From the NCBI GenBank assembly GCA_947053345.1, contig CAMRSM010000008.1, forward strand, positions 57,205-121,204: 64,000 bases of DNA. The letters are read 5' to 3'. A program made the position numbers and the translations under genes. The notes beneath the pieces were generated by a model. It saw nothing but the letters and a program-made list of their open reading frames with translations, did no database searches and had not been told where the DNA came from. This document shows positions 62,066-64,000 of this stretch, one piece after another (position 1 is the stretch's first letter; every line of letters starts with the position of its first letter). This DNA is from an uncultured Lachnospiraceae bacterium (GTDB lineage Bacteria; Bacillota; Clostridia; Lachnospirales; Lachnospiraceae).

Positions 62066-63367
62066 TCACAAAACAGCGAGTACATGTTCTCTTTTCCCCA
62101 CCGCGTCCTGTCCGATGGCGACCGCGGACAAAAATCTTTTTTCTGCCGCAGCCACTCCCGCCGCATCGTTTGTATACAAAACCGCGAGTGCATCGCCCTT
62201 TGCCACATAATCGCCGATCTTGGCTTCCATACGGATACCTGCCGTTAAGTCAATCTTACTATCCTTCGTCTCCCTGCCCGCACCCAGACCAAGCGAGACA
62301 AGACCGATCTCTTCCGTCTGCATGGAATGGATATAACCGTCCCGCTCCGCCCGAACCACATGCTCAATGGCAGCGCACGGGAATTGTTCCGGATGCAGCG
62401 CAAAACTTACATCACCGCCCTGTGCCGCAACAAACTCACAAAACTTCCCAAACGCGGTGCCGTCCGCGACCGCACCGCGCGCCATCGCACAGCCTTCCTT
62501 AAAATCCGCCGCCCTGCCCGCGCCAAGGAGCATCTGCGCAGCAAGCGTGACGGAAGCGTCCATCAAATCTTCTGCCCCTTCCCCGTGCAGTGCCGCAATG
62601 GCTTCCTTGACCTCAAGAATGTTGCCGATACTATATCCGAGCGGCTGTCCCATATCGGTCACGACCGCACAGGTGCTCCGACCCGCACCGTTCCCAATCT
62701 TTACCATCATTTTCGCCAGCGCGGCGGCATCCTCCTTTGTCTTCATAAACGCGCCGCTGCCGGCCTTGACATCCAAAACAATCACATCCGCCCCGGCGGC
62801 AAGCTTTTTGCTCATGATACTGCTCGCGATCAGTGACATATTGTCGACCGTTGCCGTCACATCCCGCAACGCGTATATTTTTTTGTCCGCCGGCGCAAGG
62901 TTTGCTGTCTGGGCAGCCACCGCAAGCCCTATCTGGTTGACCTGTGAAAAAAACGCCTCCGTAGAAAGCCCGGTCTTAAATCCCGGAAAACTTTCCAGCT
63001 TGTCGATCGTCCCTCCCGTATGTCCCAATCCCCTGCCGGACATTTTTGCTACCGGAACACCAAGGGATGCCACAATCGGCCCGACGATCAGCGTTGTCTT
63101 ATCCCCCACGCCGCCGGTGCTGTGCTTGTCCGCCTTTTTCCCGGAAATCGGCGCAAGATCCAACATATCCCCGCTTTTTGCCATCGCCATCGTGAGCGCC
63201 AGCGTCTCCTGCTCCGTCATACCCTTTAAGCATACCGCCATCAAAAACGCAGACATCTGGTAATCCGGAATCCCCCCTTCCGTAAACCCTTTCACGATAT
63301 AATCAATCTCTTCCCCGGAAAGCTCCTTTCCCGCCTTTTTTGCAGAAATACAGTCATACATCCTCAT
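62066..63367 (-). CDS. pdp: Pyrimidine-nucleoside phosphorylase
   Basis: 433 residues. Phosphorolyses uridine, deoxyuridine and thymidine. The thymidine/pyrimidine phosphorylase signature is clear: SGRGLGHTGGTIDKLES, and KHSTGGVGDKTTLIVGP near residue 80. A C-terminal domain (about 335-433) completes the dimer-type fold. Start at 63367 with GAGGTGG upstream. Confidence 0.96.
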   Translation of the reverse strand: MRMYDCISAKKAGKELSGEEIDYIVKGFTEGGIPDYQMSAFLMAVCLKGMTEQETLALTMAMAKSGDMLDLAPISGKKADKHSTGGVGDKTTLIVGPIVASLGVPVAKMSGRGLGHTGGTIDKLESFPGFKTGLSTEAFFSQVNQIGLAVAAQTANLAPADKKIYALRDVTATVDNMSLIASSIMSKKLAAGADVIVLDVKAGSGAFMKTKEDAAALAKMMVKIGNGAGRSTCAVVTDMGQPLGYSIGNILEVKEAIAALHGEGAEDLMDASVTLAAQMLLGAGRAADFKEGCAMARGAVADGTAFGKFCEFVAAQGGDVSFALHPEQFPCAAIEHVVRAERDGYIHSMQTEEIGLVSLGLGAGRETKDSKIDLTAGIRMEAKIGDYVAKGDALAVLYTNDAAGVAAAEKRFLSAVAIGQDAVGKREHVLAVL

Positions 63368-63501
63368 AAGATCCACCTCGCATTCTTCCATAGATAGAGC
63401 AGCTTACAATTTCAACCGCTTTCCCACACGGCACAAATAAGATAAGTCTTCCTGTGCCCTCTCGCCAGCCAAATGGCACGATATCGATATATTATAAGCA
63501 T

Positions 63502-63530
63502 ATTCTATACCGAACCTATAGAATAATCAA
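63502..63530 (-). promoter_or_regulatory. Putative pdp operon promoter with inverted repeat
   Basis: ATTCTATA (63502-63509) and TATAGAAT (63517-63524) form a perfect 8-bp inverted repeat. On the minus strand it is preceded by TTGATT, which with TAGAAT makes a -35/-10 pair at 17 bp. An operator role is inferred. Confidence 0.45.
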
Positions 63531-63678
63531 CCGTTTACGATCAAAATCATGGATACATTCCGTTTTTTCGTTGACATTTGCCAAAAATAAGTATACAATG
63601 TTTGTGCCATGCAATATTTGTTAATTTAACGTTTTAAACCATTGATGTGGTGTCGGAATATAACACGCGGAACAAAAA

Positions 63679-64000
63679 CAGCATATGCCCGGAAGGGATT
63701 TCCGGGAGCCATGCGGACAGAAATGCCTTCCACGGTTTAGGGGGATTGGGAGGGCATATGCGGAACAAACACAGCATGTGCCAAGACATGCCCGGAAGGG
63801 ATTTCTGGGAGCCATGCGGACAGAAATGCCTTCCACGGATAGGGGGATTGGGAGGGCATATGCGGAACAAACACAGCATGTGCCCGGACAATGCCCGGAA
63901 GGGATTTCTGGGAGCCATGCGGACAGAAATGCCTTCCACGGATAGGGGGATTGGGAGGGCATATGCGGAACAAACACAGCATGTGCCCGGACAATGCCCG
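63679..64000 (+). repeat. Leader-cassette repeat, array C (three copies, fourth cut by the window)
   Basis: Plus-strand units start CAGCAT at 63679, 63772, 63874 and 63977; the spacings are 93, 102 and 103 bp. Outer stem GCATGTGCCC/GGGCATATGC (G-U pairs only in plus-strand RNA), inner stem GGAAGGGATTTC/GAAATGCCTTCC (one mismatch), loop with GGGAGCC. Copies end GCGGAACAAACA. The orientation is opposite to arrays A, B and D, so a plus-strand gene is expected beyond 64000. The 63368-63678 stretch before it has no gene; it holds the putative pdp promoter. Confidence 0.85.

Noticed and set aside
62367-63263. 298-codon plus-strand frame opposite the nucleoside phosphorylase
   Set aside because: It is the antisense shadow of a well-recognised gene; its Ser/Pro/Ala-rich translation is typical of such shadows.
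63621-63994. Repeat-peptide frames at the right edge, and a possible CRISPR array
   Set aside because: The units are ~103 bp, self-complementary and homogeneous with no distinct spacers, and no cas genes are near; so neither protein nor CRISPR.

Overview
The window looks like a chromosomal stretch from a Gram-positive anaerobe of the class Clostridia, most likely family Lachnospiraceae. The pointers are a ranthipeptide (SCIFF) precursor with its radical-SAM maturase, the Prp/L27 pair with an N-terminally extended L27, TIGR03960/TIGR03936 next to RNase G, DUF4854 lipoproteins, DUF6465, and a VTC-domain/DUF4956 pair. Nearly all genes lie on the minus strand in long, tightly packed operons. The clear plus-strand genes are a recombinase, lexA, a zinc-ribbon membrane protein and a small Ig-like protein.

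Left end (1-2400): the edge of a mobile element. It holds the 3' end of a ribbon-helix-helix-like gene, 1.1 kb of non-coding DNA and a tyrosine recombinase followed by two long hairpins. The non-coding DNA carries a perfect stem-loop whose minus-strand loop contains TAGTATTAC, the nonanucleotide of circovirus and nanovirus rolling-circle origins. The stem-loop is flanked by two different sets of 11-bp-period direct repeats.

2.4-14.4 kb: a cell-wall amidase, then divergent yneA-like and lexA genes sharing SOS boxes; lexA has a long leader made of two tandem hairpin units. Next is the operon rplU-prp-rpmA-obgE-yhbY-nadD-yqeK-rsfS (preceded by an L21 leader) and two DUF4854 lipoproteins.

14.4-28.7 kb: two housekeeping operons. 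One is ylxM-ffh-rpsP-khpA-rimM-trmD; the other runs rplS (L19 leader)-lepB-rbgA-rnhB-flhB-like-yraN-pgeF-aroA-DUF512-der-plsY-gpsA.

28.7-38.6 kb: an Orn/Lys/Arg decarboxylase and the SCIFF maturase with its 49-residue precursor, a DUF6465 AT-hook/H1-like protein, a dipeptidase, a YbaK deacylase, RNase G, and TIGR03936/TIGR03960.

38.6-50.8 kb: an AT-rich orphan NACHT-like P-loop NTPase (possible defence gene), a zinc-ribbon membrane protein, an Ig-like exported protein, a SWIM/SNF2 helicase, a D-Ala-D-Ala carboxypeptidase, and DUF4956 plus a VTC-domain protein. 50.8-64 kb: scpA/scpB, a second D-Ala-D-Ala carboxypeptidase, a beta-lactamase-fold protein, an MBL protein, DUF523, lgt, an FtsX-type ABC exporter and a pyrimidine-nucleoside phosphorylase.

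The most unusual theme is a ~105-bp repeat present as short tandem arrays at 13.2, 20.2, 51.6 and 63.7 kb, with degenerate remnants at 21.3 and 26.0 kb. In every array the unit can fold into three nested stems. The arrays differ in sequence but keep base pairing, and several differences are pairing-compatible (G-U) only on one and the same strand of the unit. Wherever a downstream gene is visible, that strand is the gene's sense strand and the repeat ends directly before its ribosome binding site. This looks like a structured RNA leader or intercistronic cassette that I do not recognise.
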